From positions 1 through 64,000 of the forward strand of contig JACBXN010000001.1 of assembly GCA_015863215.1 (NCBI GenBank): a stretch of 64,000 nucleotides of DNA, given 5' to 3'. The DNA comes from Aerococcaceae bacterium DSM 111176 (GTDB lineage: Bacteria; Bacillota; Bacilli; Lactobacillales; Aerococcaceae). Shown piece by piece: positions 17,319-25,893 of this stretch (the first letter of the stretch is position 1; every line of letters begins with the position of its first letter). The position numbers and the translations under genes were made by a program. The notes below the pieces were generated by a model. That model worked only from the letters and a program-made list of their open reading frames with translations. It was not told the DNA's origin and searched no databases.

Positions 17319-17738
17319 TTACTGATAAATCAATCGAAATTGATAATTTGCGAGTGGTTCTGCATTCATTATAATTTGATAGTCAATCTCGATTTCAATT
17401 TGTTTGTTAGACATTTGGGTAATGGTTAAGTGTTTCGTATCCACCTCTAATTCCCAAACTCCTTGCGGTGTCGGGTAATGAGCTTTAAATATATTTTCTG
17501 GATGAAAGACCATTGTATATTGTGGCTGGCGCATTTCAAGATACATCGGTCCATCTGGTCCGTCTTGTTGCCATTTTAAAACCACTTGATTGCCCTCTTC
17601 ATCAAGGTAAGCGATCCGTGAATAATTCTTCAACTCGATTAATTCCGCATCAACTTCTAATGAAAAAGTATCCACAGTATCTTCCGAAATATATCTAATC
17701 GTTTGATCCAAAACTAATTGTCCTGCTCTAAGTTGCAT
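17319..17738 (-). CDS. DUF1934 beta-barrel protein (YwiB-like)
   Basis: A 139-residue cytoplasmic protein of the DUF1934 family, which is predicted to fold like a small calycin barrel. Its function is not established. Visible features are alternating beta strands and a Y-T-M-V-F-H-P segment. ATG 17738 follows GGGGGAG; a start at 17762 would add eight residues without a ribosome-binding site. In other Firmicutes the family member sits next to argS or rpoE, as here with rpoE 44 bases downstream. Confidence 0.78.
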   Translation of the reverse strand: MQLRAGQLVLDQTIRYISEDTVDTFSLEVDAELIELKNYSRIAYLDEEGNQVVLKWQQDGPDGPMYLEMRQPQYTMVFHPENIFKAHYPTPQGVWELEVDTKHLTITQMSNKQIEIEIDYQIIMNAEPLANYQFRLIYQ

Positions 17739-17861
17739 ATTCTCCCCCTCGTCTATCAACACTCTATATTATACGTGAAAATTTGCTATAATTGAACTAT
17801 ATTATCAAGTTATACATTTTACCATGTTAAATAAATACAAGCAACCGTAGGAGGGTTTCAC

Positions 17862-18701
17862 ATGTCATTAAATTTTCTTAGTTCTCAGTCTTGGTATCTC
17901 CATCATGACCGGGATAATGTAAGAAATAATGATCCACTTAGCAATCTCGTTTATCAAGACAGCTTTATCCGTTATTTACCAAAGATAAATGAAGGAGTAA
18001 ATGACCAACAAATTGGTGGGATTCATTTCTATCCAAATATGTCTCCGGTCATTTTACTTGGCGGAAAAGATACACGGTTATCAAACAAAGAAGCGGGTTA
18101 CGCTTATTTACAAGAAGTCGGCTATCAATTAGTTATTCGCCCTCATGGTGGCTTAGCCGTTGTCAATGATGAGGGAATTGTTAACTTCTCACTGATTACT
18201 GATATGGGAGAAGATAAAATTCCGATTGATCAAGCATACGAAAACATAACGCACGTTGTGCGGGAAATCTTAGCACCATATGGTCTGAACGTTGAACATT
18301 ATGAAGTGCCTGATTCCTATTGTCCTGGTACATATGACTTAGTTGTCAATGGCCAAAAGATCGGAGGTACTGCTCAAAGACGCTTTAAAAGCGGCTTGAC
18401 TACTGCAGCCTACCTTAGCTTAAACGGAAATCAAAGAGAGCGTGCTGAACATATCCGTGAGTTTTACGACCGAAGTGATGCGGATGATTCTTATCCTAAG
18501 GTTGATTGGCGTGTAATGACGACTATTTCTGACTTGATTGGCAAAGAATACACGCAAGAAGATTTTGAAGATGATTTAATCAATCTCTTTAATAAATATT
18601 CGACAGTTGAAAGTCGTGACTTTTCTGATACTGACTTAGAAGCGATTTATACCAAGCAATATCCAATACTCAAAAAACGTAACGATACATTACCATCTTA
18701 A
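17862..18701 (+). CDS. lipL: Octanoyl-[GcvH]:protein N-octanoyltransferase
   Basis: This enzyme moves octanoyl or lipoyl groups from GcvH to the E2 subunits of 2-oxoacid dehydrogenases. The 279-residue protein is in the LplA/LipB fold family. It has IRPHGGLAVVNDEG near residue 92, and SYCPGTYDL with Cys154 in the position of the LipL active-site cysteine, followed by GQKIGGTAQRR. The cysteine separates it from ATP-dependent lipoate ligases. ATG 17862 follows AGGAGGG. The following HD gene starts 15 bases after its stop. A LipM-like function is the main alternative. Confidence 0.85.
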   Translation: MSLNFLSSQSWYLHHDRDNVRNNDPLSNLVYQDSFIRYLPKINEGVNDQQIGGIHFYPNMSPVILLGGKDTRLSNKEAGYAYLQEVGYQLVIRPHGGLAVVNDEGIVNFSLITDMGEDKIPIDQAYENITHVVREILAPYGLNVEHYEVPDSYCPGTYDLVVNGQKIGGTAQRRFKSGLTTAAYLSLNGNQRERAEHIREFYDRSDADDSYPKVDWRVMTTISDLIGKEYTQEDFEDDLINLFNKYSTVESRDFSDTDLEAIYTKQYPILKKRNDTLPS

Positions 18702-18716
18702 GAAAGAGGTGCTAAA

Positions 18717-20120
18717 ATGACGGTTGAACATTACGGTACTCGGTACAAGGAAGTGTCACTTTCCCGAGAAAAGGTATTCCGTGACCCGGTTCATGATTAT
18801 ATTCACATTCGTGACGAAATTATTCTTTCGTTAATTAATACGAGAGAATTCCAACGACTCAGACGCATTCGCCAACTAGGGACTTCATCTTATATTTTTC
18901 ATGGGGCGGAACATTCGCGTTTTTCGCATTCTTTAGGTGTTTATGAAATTACCAGACGCATCATCAATAATTTCGTCCGTAATTTCCCAGTGTCTGATGA
19001 GCATCCTGATCAGTGGGATGACCGTGAGCGTATTGTCGCACTGTGTGCGGCTTTGCTTCATGATATTGGTCATGGCCCGTTTTCCCATACCTTTGAGGGG
19101 ATTTTTAATACGGATCATGAAGCGATGACTCGCGCGATTATTATGTCCCCTGAAACCGAAGTAAACGCGATACTTAGAGGGTTTGACGAGCATTTACCTG
19201 AAAAAGTAGCCAGTGTAATTGATCATACTTATCATAATGAACAAGTCATCCAATTAATTAGTTCGCAAATTGATGCTGACCGGATGGATTATCTCCTGAG
19301 GGACGCGTATTTTGCAGGAGTAAGCTATGGTACTTATGATTTAACGCGTATTTTACGGGTTATTCGCCCACAAGATTATCAAATATACTTTGACTTTTCA
19401 GGAATGCATGCGGTGGAAGATTATGTTGTCAGTCGCTATCAAATGTATATGCAAGTGTATTTCCACCCTGTATCACGGGGGATGGAAGAGTTGCTGAGCA
19501 ATTTACTCGACCGTGCTAAATATTGTTATGAGAATAAACCGGAAGAAATGAAGACGCCGATCAATTTATTAAAACCATTCCTTGATAATGATTGGGGTTT
19601 AATTGATTATTTATATTTAGACGACCAAGTACTGGGCAGTTACATTAATCAATGGCAAATGGAAGATGACCCGATTTTATCTGACTTAGCCTACCGCTTT
19701 ATGAACCGTCATCCATTGAAATCAATGCTAGTGTCAGAAGAAAACCGCCAAGAATTGATTACGGCTGTCCAACAAATTTTGGCCGACCGTGGTTATGATG
19801 TCAGTTTTTATTTCGGTGAAAATAGTAGTTTTGATACACCCTATGATTTCTTTAAACCTTATTCAACTAAAACGAAAACACAAATTGATTTAATTACCAA
19901 AACTGGGCAAATTGTTGAATTATCACAGGCTAGTTTACTCGTTTCATCCTTTACAGGAAGAGAAAGAGGCGATCACCGGATTTATTTCCCACGTGAAATT
20001 TTATCTGAAATCCGCCAAAAACCAATTGAATCACTGACTGTTGAAGAAAAGAAAGTACAAGACGCATACCAATCTGAAGTAAATGATGTGACCCAACATA
20101 TCCAACAACGATTGTTCTAA
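18717..20120 (+). CDS. HD-domain phosphohydrolase (YwfO-like)
   Basis: A metal-dependent phosphohydrolase of 467 residues. The HD superfamily ligands are seen as RFSHSLGVYE near residue 65, LLHDIGHGPFSHTFE near residue 115, and IDADRMDYLLRD near residue 187. This layout matches the YwfO / dGTPase-like branch, some of whose members hydrolyse dNTPs. The length is close to that of those proteins, and the C-terminal third is a family-specific domain. It is in one operon with lipL, an arrangement also seen in other Firmicutes. The nucleotide substrate is not determined. Confidence 0.88.
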   Translation: MTVEHYGTRYKEVSLSREKVFRDPVHDYIHIRDEIILSLINTREFQRLRRIRQLGTSSYIFHGAEHSRFSHSLGVYEITRRIINNFVRNFPVSDEHPDQWDDRERIVALCAALLHDIGHGPFSHTFEGIFNTDHEAMTRAIIMSPETEVNAILRGFDEHLPEKVASVIDHTYHNEQVIQLISSQIDADRMDYLLRDAYFAGVSYGTYDLTRILRVIRPQDYQIYFDFSGMHAVEDYVVSRYQMYMQVYFHPVSRGMEELLSNLLDRAKYCYENKPEEMKTPINLLKPFLDNDWGLIDYLYLDDQVLGSYINQWQMEDDPILSDLAYRFMNRHPLKSMLVSEENRQELITAVQQILADRGYDVSFYFGENSSFDTPYDFFKPYSTKTKTQIDLITKTGQIVELSQASLLVSSFTGRERGDHRIYFPREILSEIRQKPIESLTVEEKKVQDAYQSEVNDVTQHIQQRLF

Positions 20121-20190
20121 TTTCACACATTTGCTTTGTACTTTTTCAGCTGAAAGGTGTATAGTTAGAGTAGAAAGTGAGGTTATGTTC

Positions 20191-21354
20191 ATGACATTTT
20201 TAGAACAAACAAAAGCGCTATTTGACGAAATGGTAGAGAATCGCCGTTTCTTACACCGTAACCCAGAAACTGGATATGAATTACCAGTTACTTCAGGTTT
20301 CGTACGTGAGAAATTAGAGAGTTATGGTTACGAAGTTCAAACAATGTTAGAGTATGGTTTAATCGTTGAATTAGGTAAAGAAGGTGGCAAGACAGTACTA
20401 CTACGTGCTGACATGGACGCTTTACCGATTCAAGAGCAATCTGGTTTAGATTTTGCTTCCGAAAAAGATGGTTTCTCACACACTTGTGGACATGATATTC
20501 ATACATCAATTATGTTAGCAACAGCAAAAGTGTTGAAAGAAAACGAAGACAAATTAGCTGGCCGTGTACGTATTGAATTCCAACCTGCTGAAGAATTATT
20601 AACAGGTTCAAAAGATATGGTTGATGCTGGTTTATTAGATGGTGTTGACGTTGCTTTTGCAGGTCACGTTCAACCTTTATTAGACCCAGCAATTTATTTT
20701 GGTGATGGAATTTCATTAGCCGGAGCAAATAACTTTGAAGTAAACATCAAAGGTGTTGGTGCTCACGGAGCGATGCCACATACAGGTATTGACCCAGTCT
20801 TTGTTGGAACACAAATTGTGAATGCATTCCAAGGTTTAACTTCTCGTGAAGTGTCATTCGACAAATCAGCAGCCATTACTGTGGGTGGATTTGAGTCCCC
20901 TGGTTCTCGTAATGTTATTCCTGACCATGTTCGCTTAGAAGGTACAATGCGTACATTCGACGACGAAACACGTAATTACTTAAAAGAACGTATGCCAGAA
21001 GTAGTTGAAGGGATTGCGAAGGTATTCCGTACTGAAGCAGAATTAAATTTCTTATCAGACGTTCCACCTTTATTTAATGACCCTGAATTAACAGGAAAAA
21101 CACGCACATGGGCGAAAGAAGTTGTTGGTGAAGAAATTGAAATTAGTGAATTTACACGACTACAAGCTTCAGAAGACTTTGCCTTTGTTTCTCAAGAAGT
21201 ACCAACTACATACTTCTTCATCGGTATGGCTGAAGAAGGCAAGGACCGTTATGCAGTTCACCATCCAAAAGCATATTTCAATGAAGATATGATGCCTTAT
21301 GCAGCAGCAATTTTCGTTCAATCAGCTATTAACTGGTTAGAAGAAAATAAATAA
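20191..21354 (+). CDS. M20D amidohydrolase (N-acyl amino acid hydrolase-like)
   Basis: A 387-residue metal-dependent amidohydrolase. Motifs: RADMDALPIQE near residue 72, metal site HTCGHDIHTS near residue 98, QPAEE with the catalytic Glu near residue 132, GAHGAMPH near residue 190, and ASEDFAF near residue 330. These are the hippuricase/IAA-amino acid hydrolase/DapL-type M20D signatures. ATG 20191 has GAGG eight bases upstream; ATG 20185 is too close to that site. It stands alone, with its own terminator. The substrate is unknown. Confidence 0.88.
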   Translation: MTFLEQTKALFDEMVENRRFLHRNPETGYELPVTSGFVREKLESYGYEVQTMLEYGLIVELGKEGGKTVLLRADMDALPIQEQSGLDFASEKDGFSHTCGHDIHTSIMLATAKVLKENEDKLAGRVRIEFQPAEELLTGSKDMVDAGLLDGVDVAFAGHVQPLLDPAIYFGDGISLAGANNFEVNIKGVGAHGAMPHTGIDPVFVGTQIVNAFQGLTSREVSFDKSAAITVGGFESPGSRNVIPDHVRLEGTMRTFDDETRNYLKERMPEVVEGIAKVFRTEAELNFLSDVPPLFNDPELTGKTRTWAKEVVGEEIEISEFTRLQASEDFAFVSQEVPTTYFFIGMAEEGKDRYAVHHPKAYFNEDMMPYAAAIFVQSAINWLEENK

Positions 21355-21365
21355 GTTTGAATATA

Positions 21366-21394
21366 CCAGCCTCTTATCGGGGGCTGGTTTTTTA
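21366..21394 (+). terminator. Terminator of the M20D gene
   Basis: Stem CCAGCC/GGCTGG with six T. Confidence 0.88.
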
Positions 21395-21446
21395 TTTTGA
21401 AAACAAAAGAGACACTATTGTGCCTCTTTTTGTTTATACTTTTAAA

Positions 21447-22511
21447 TTATGCTCTTGCTCCGACTAATTTCTCTACCTTGAAACTTCCGGCTGTAAAGAG
21501 TACTAGACCATACATAATCACAATGATTAAGTTCGGTATCATTTGCCCGGTATCGATATAGTCCATTAGCCAATAAAATGGGGTTAAATATTGAAGGACT
21601 TCCAAGTTTTCGTTAATGGTTCCAGCCATTGCCAGTACCATCAATACAACAGGAATTATTGTACCCATGACTGCGATGATTTGGCTCTCTTTAATATAAC
21701 GGAATAGGAACATCGTTAGACCTGCTGCAAAAATCGCATTGGCAAATATGAGTAAAATAATCGGGATTATTTGTGACCAAGCTATTCCTAAGAATAGAAA
21801 CGCGAGTACCGCGGCTGAAAGCGAAGTTATTACATTCGCTAAGGTATAACCCAATAATAAACTACCCAATATTTTCCATGAAGAGGCGTTGGCTGTGATA
21901 CTCCGCTTCAATACTTGATTCTGACGCATTTGTACTAAGTCAGCAGCCGTTGCTGCAACAGCCATCAGCATGTACATAATCAAGAACATGGCCATAAAGT
22001 AAATCGTCATATCGACTGATTCCCCTTGGATATTAAATTCTGGGGCCGCTACACTTGCCTCTAAAGCTGTTTGATCGATTCCATATTCTTCAAATGTACT
22101 TGCTTGAACCGCTTCCTGAATGGCTTGGCCAAACTCCGCTTCAAATAGCGCAGACTCATTATCTCCATTCAATGAATGAATTTTAACTGTTTCTTCAGGA
22201 AATTGTTCCGGTATTTCATAAACCACGTTCAATTCCCGTTGCTCAAGTTGATCGAAAGTTTGCGCGCTGTCATCTCCGACTGCGATATTTTCAGCATCAA
22301 TCGCTAGTCGAGGAATCACTTCATCTTCAACCCACTGAGAATGATTGACAACAGCCAAGCCATCAACATTCAGCCCTGATTCATCGTTTGATGCAATCGT
22401 TGTGAAGAAAATCGTAAATAGTAACGGTGCAATGAACGTTATCCCCACAAATCCAATATTCTTTAACATTCGCTTTGTATGAAACCAAGTTAAATTTATG
22501 ATTGATAACAT
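21447..22511 (-). CDS. ABC-2 type exporter permease 2
   Basis: A membrane subunit of 354 residues. It has one N-terminal membrane helix, a large extracellular loop (about residues 45-190) and five to six C-terminal helices, the ABC-2 layout of drug and lipid exporters. The motif YLTPFYWLMDYIDTG lies near the C-terminus. Its start overlaps the stop of the preceding permease by one base, so the two are likely coupled and form a heterodimer. The substrate is unknown. Confidence 0.87.
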   Translation of the reverse strand: MLSIINLTWFHTKRMLKNIGFVGITFIAPLLFTIFFTTIASNDESGLNVDGLAVVNHSQWVEDEVIPRLAIDAENIAVGDDSAQTFDQLEQRELNVVYEIPEQFPEETVKIHSLNGDNESALFEAEFGQAIQEAVQASTFEEYGIDQTALEASVAAPEFNIQGESVDMTIYFMAMFLIMYMLMAVAATAADLVQMRQNQVLKRSITANASSWKILGSLLLGYTLANVITSLSAAVLAFLFLGIAWSQIIPIILLIFANAIFAAGLTMFLFRYIKESQIIAVMGTIIPVVLMVLAMAGTINENLEVLQYLTPFYWLMDYIDTGQMIPNLIIVIMYGLVLFTAGSFKVEKLVGARA

Positions 22512-23647
22512 TACGCCACCTCCTTACGGTGTTTGACTATGATCGCGGTAGCTAAGCTGACGATTCCTACAGCTAATAATACTAATGCTAAAGGTAAATG
22601 AACGAGCGCCTGACCCGTATTTAAATATGCGATTAATGGTGCTTGGAAAATTTCACGTAAAGGATTATTCGCAATCCAATCCCCAATCGGCCCTCTAATC
22701 AAATCATCCAATGGCATCGCGATTAAAACTAAGTATGCATAAACCATTAATTGCGTGATCATTAAGGTCACCTTTGGTTTGAACAATTGTTGAATGAGCT
22801 CAATAATCGAGGTCAAGACAAACCCGAGTAAAGCAAACCACCCTAGATAAAACAGTGGGTTATGTAGGAATGTTGTTGGCGATATTAACTTCCACACAAC
22901 TAGATAAATTGCTGCAAAAAACACTAAGACCAAAACATTCGCAATGGTTGAATATGTCAGTTTTTCAAATGCGGAAAGTGGCACAATATTTAGACGTTTA
23001 TTTAGTCCCGAAAATTCTTCTTTGGCAGTCATCGATACTCCCCCAATAATAGCCATAAATAAAATGTAATGCATAATGGCAATTGAAGAATATTGAGCAG
23101 ATGAAATCGTGTTTTCCGTTTGATACGTTTCTTTTTCAAACATTTCATTCATAAAGGGTTGTAGTTCTTCTTGCATTGTTTGATTGATTGCCTGGAAATC
23201 ATTCGGTGCCATTTCCATCAAGCGCGTTTGTTCAACTAGTGCTTGTTGAAATTGTTGGACTAGCCCTGTTAAGATATTCCCACTCGTTTGTGACGCGTTT
23301 GGTTTCCCTTGAATATCCACTAATGTTTGGTCTAAATTCTCAGAGTAGCCAGATTCAATTATTAGGTGAAAATCACTATCTGATTCCGGAGTCATCTCTA
23401 GTAATGTTGATTGTTCCTCCGCTGTTATGAAACTTTCAAGTGCCTGTGCGTACTCTCCCTCATCTTGATTATCCAAACTAATAGAAATTGGATCTGGTTG
23501 ATAATCTGGCTGATAAGCCGAAGTAAATGACCAGGCAAAGAAAAATGAAAATGCTAAAGGGATAATTAAGTATGAGAGACTCATTGGACCAATTTGACTC
23601 CATGTTAATCTGAATTCATTTAATATGTAGTACCATAGTTTCGTCAT
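22511..23647 (-). CDS. ABC-2 type exporter permease 1
   Basis: A 378-residue membrane subunit with the same topology as its neighbour: a helix near residue 25, an extracellular loop of about 150 residues, then six helices. The loop is acidic and rich in Gln. It probably pairs with the downstream permease and the ATPase encoded at 23658. It starts ten bases after the ATPase stop. Confidence 0.86.
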   Translation of the reverse strand: MTKLWYYILNEFRLTWSQIGPMSLSYLIIPLAFSFFFAWSFTSAYQPDYQPDPISISLDNQDEGEYAQALESFITAEEQSTLLEMTPESDSDFHLIIESGYSENLDQTLVDIQGKPNASQTSGNILTGLVQQFQQALVEQTRLMEMAPNDFQAINQTMQEELQPFMNEMFEKETYQTENTISSAQYSSIAIMHYILFMAIIGGVSMTAKEEFSGLNKRLNIVPLSAFEKLTYSTIANVLVLVFFAAIYLVVWKLISPTTFLHNPLFYLGWFALLGFVLTSIIELIQQLFKPKVTLMITQLMVYAYLVLIAMPLDDLIRGPIGDWIANNPLREIFQAPLIAYLNTGQALVHLPLALVLLAVGIVSLATAIIVKHRKEVA

Positions 23648-23657
23648 GATTACCCTC

Positions 23658-24596
23658 CTAATCTCTTAAACTCTTACCAGTTAATTGTAAAAAGGCCTCT
23701 TCTAATGATAATTCATCACGGCCGAGTGAAACGAGTTCCACCGATTCTTGATGAATCAGTTCAGTTAATTCTGCAGATTTAAATTGTGTTGGGTCAACAA
23801 TCAGATGATATTTATTCTCTTCAGTAATGACTTGTTCAACACCTTGTAGCCCTTGGATCTTATCTGAGAATGTTAAATCTGCTCCGAGTACTTCAATTTG
23901 CCATTTTACTGTATCTTGAACGAGCATCTTAATTTCTTCTTGAGTTCCGTAAGCAACTTGTTGACCTTGATCTAGAATATAGACACGTTCACATAGTGCT
24001 TCAATTTCCTCCATATAATGCGAGGTGTATAAAACTGTCGTGCCGTAACGTTCATTCATTTCTTTAATGAATTCGAAAATTTTGTTACGGGATTGTGGAT
24101 CGACCCCTACAGTCGGTTCATCTAAAATAAGCAATTTAGGTCGGTGTAAAATCGCTGCCGCAATATTTAATCGGCGCTGCATCCCACCAGAAAATGATTT
24201 CACTGCCTTTTTATTCGTATCCGTTAATCCAACCGCCTCTAGGGACTCATTGATGCGCTCTTTTAAAGTATTACCTGATAATCCATACAGACCACCAAAA
24301 TACTCTAAGTTTGCTTTGGCGTGCAATTCAGGAATAAGCGCAATTTCTTGAGGCACTAACCCTAGCTGTGCACGAATTTTTGAAATATCTTGTGGTACTT
24401 GCATCCCATCGATCATAATTGAACCTTCGTCTGCTCTTTGTAAGCCTGTTAAAATATCAATTAATGTTGACTTACCCGCTCCGTTGGGACCAATCAAGCC
24501 AAACCGCTCACCTTCACCTATTTCAAAAGTAATATTTTTTAATACTTGTTCTTTACCGAATGCTTTAAATATATTCTCAATATTTACTTGACTCAT
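23658..24596 (-). CDS. ABC exporter ATP-binding protein
   Basis: A 312-residue ATPase of the DRA/NatA-like class. Walker A GPNGAGKST is near residue 38, signature SFSGGMQRR near residue 138, Walker B LLILDEPTVGVD near residue 158, and the H-loop TSHYMEE near residue 193. A C-terminal accessory domain of about 90 residues is typical of ABC-2 drug or antibiotic exporters. It sits in one operon with two permeases and a small membrane protein, next to a two-component system. This is the arrangement of antimicrobial-responsive exporters. Confidence 0.93.
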   Translation of the reverse strand: MSQVNIENIFKAFGKEQVLKNITFEIGEGERFGLIGPNGAGKSTLIDILTGLQRADEGSIMIDGMQVPQDISKIRAQLGLVPQEIALIPELHAKANLEYFGGLYGLSGNTLKERINESLEAVGLTDTNKKAVKSFSGGMQRRLNIAAAILHRPKLLILDEPTVGVDPQSRNKIFEFIKEMNERYGTTVLYTSHYMEEIEALCERVYILDQGQQVAYGTQEEIKMLVQDTVKWQIEVLGADLTFSDKIQGLQGVEQVITEENKYHLIVDPTQFKSAELTELIHQESVELVSLGRDELSLEEAFLQLTGKSLRD

Positions 24597-24607
24597 ACTA
24601 TTTCCTC

Positions 24608-24796
24608 CTATTCTTTTCGTTCCGCTTTACTGGGTTGTGGTGTGAAAAATACGATTATCAATCCGAGTGCTATAAAATTAGTTATGCCAATACTTGATGG
24701 ATTCAAGGTGAATAAAATAATATGGACAATGCCCCAAATCGCTAACGCTAAGTAAAATAGATGGACATCCCTTAGTTCAAATGATTTTTTGTTCAT
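24608..24796 (-). CDS. Small membrane protein ahead of the ABC exporter
   Basis: A 62-residue protein with two hydrophobic helices (residues about 13-33 and 37-52) and charged ends. ATG 24796 is preceded by AGAGGAA. Twelve bases separate it from the ATPase gene, so it heads the exporter operon. No family is recognised; it may be an accessory or leader protein. Confidence 0.7.
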   Translation of the reverse strand: MNKKSFELRDVHLFYLALAIWGIVHIILFTLNPSSIGITNFIALGLIIVFFTPQPSKAERKE

Positions 24797-24824
24797 ATTT
24801 GATTCCTCTTTTCTTATTAACTTA

Positions 24825-24884
24825 ATTATATGTTATTCCAGCAAGGGATATAATTACCTTAGGTCATCAATCAACATGACTAAA
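24825..24884 (-). promoter_or_regulatory. Putative activator-dependent promoter of the exporter operon
   Basis: A TATAAT (minus strand, 24825-24830) lies 28 bases before the small gene, but no -35 box is seen at the right distance. A dyad TGACT-AA-AGTCA (24873-24884) lies about 45-55 bases upstream of the -10, where a NarL-type response regulator could bind. Confidence 0.4.
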
Positions 24885-24897
24885 GTCACTATTTAAA

Positions 24898-24942
24898 TAA
24901 AAAACGCTATAAATCTCATTTAATCATGTGATTTATAGCGGT
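24898..24942 (-). terminator. Terminator behind the two-component genes
   Basis: A perfect 11-bp stem CGCTATAAATC/GATTTATAGCG followed by TTTTTTA on the minus strand. It lies beyond array C, so array C is probably part of the transcript's 3' end. Confidence 0.85.
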
Positions 24943-25019
24943 TTTAAATTTGTTTTCTTCTTTCTATTGCCTGAAAAGATACGCATTGCGCATGTGTTTG
25001 TTTGGATTTCTGGGGTTGA

Positions 25020-25224
25020 GTGTCGTAATTAGTGACCGTTCTTATAAAGAAAACGGAGTAGTGTCTTGAATAGTGACTCTGCTTAAAATGAAAATAGAGT
25101 AGTGTCTTGAATAGTGACTCTGTTTATAATGAAAATAGAGTAGTGTCTCAGTCAGTGACTCTTCTTAAAAATAAAAGAGAGAAGTGTCCCAGTAAGTGAC
25201 ACTGCGTGATACGCAGAGTAGGCA
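25020..25224. repeat. Array C: five tandem 41-bp hairpin repeats
   Basis: GTGTC starts at 25020, 25061, 25102, 25143 and 25184, an exact 41-bp period. Between successive GTGTC boxes each unit can fold around arms that differ but stay complementary: CCGT/ACGG in the first, CTCT/AGAG in the next two, CTCTT/AAGAG in the fourth and CTGCGT/ACGCAG in the fifth. This is covariation within the array. It lies between the response-regulator stop and the terminator. Confidence 0.92.
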
Positions 25225-25247
25225 TAAAATACTTTTCAAGAAAGGTC

Positions 25248-25892
25248 TTATTGGCGCAGGCCATTTTCGAAAGCGAATATTGCTAATTGGGTGCGGTCTC
25301 TAAGGGATAATTTATCCAAAATAATCGTTACATTATTCTTAACTGTTCCGACAGATAAAAATAATTTGTCCGCAATTTCTTGATTATTCAATCCCGATGC
25401 AATTAAACGAATAATTTCGACTTCTTTTTCTTTTAAATCAAACTCAGATGGATCGAAGGCTTGAGTGACTTGTGTTCCTGAAGCTAATACATTATTCAAT
25501 TTGCCGTCAAAGACCATATTCCCTTGGACGACGGTGTGAATGGCTTCTTGAATTTTCTCATGAGAGGAATCTTTGAGTAAATAACCTGAAGCCCCGTATT
25601 GGATGGCTTGGCTAATGTATTCTGCGTCTTGAAAGGTCGTTAATATCAGAATTTTTATGTCAGGATCAAATTCATGAATCATTTTAGTCCCTTCGATACC
25701 GTTTGTTTCAGGCATACGAATATCCATTAATACACAATCAGGACGCGTTGTTAAACAAAAATCATACGCCTCTTGTCCATTAGACGCTTGGCCAATCACA
25801 TCAATTGACCCTGTTGATTCTAATAATATAGCTAAACCAGAACGAATTAACATTTCATCATCCACTAATAGTACCTTTGTCTTCTCAGTCAT
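25248..25892 (-). CDS. NarL-type response regulator
   Basis: A DNA-binding response regulator of 214 residues. The receiver domain has the acidic pair VDDE near residue 10, the phospho-acceptor Asp in CVLMDIRMP near residue 56, and the Lys in YLLKDSS near residue 105. A LuxR-type helix-turn-helix (EIADKLFLSVGTVKNNV) lies near residue 170-190. It starts one base after the histidine kinase gene. It probably activates the ABC exporter operon directly downstream. Confidence 0.93.
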   Translation of the reverse strand: MTEKTKVLLVDDEMLIRSGLAILLESTGSIDVIGQASNGQEAYDFCLTTRPDCVLMDIRMPETNGIEGTKMIHEFDPDIKILILTTFQDAEYISQAIQYGASGYLLKDSSHEKIQEAIHTVVQGNMVFDGKLNNVLASGTQVTQAFDPSEFDLKEKEVEIIRLIASGLNNQEIADKLFLSVGTVKNNVTIILDKLSLRDRTQLAIFAFENGLRQ

Positions 25893-25893
25893 A

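Noticed and set aside
18933-19193. Antisense frame inside the HD phosphohydrolase gene
   Set aside because: The sense strand encodes the conserved HD motifs here; the antisense frame has no start signals.
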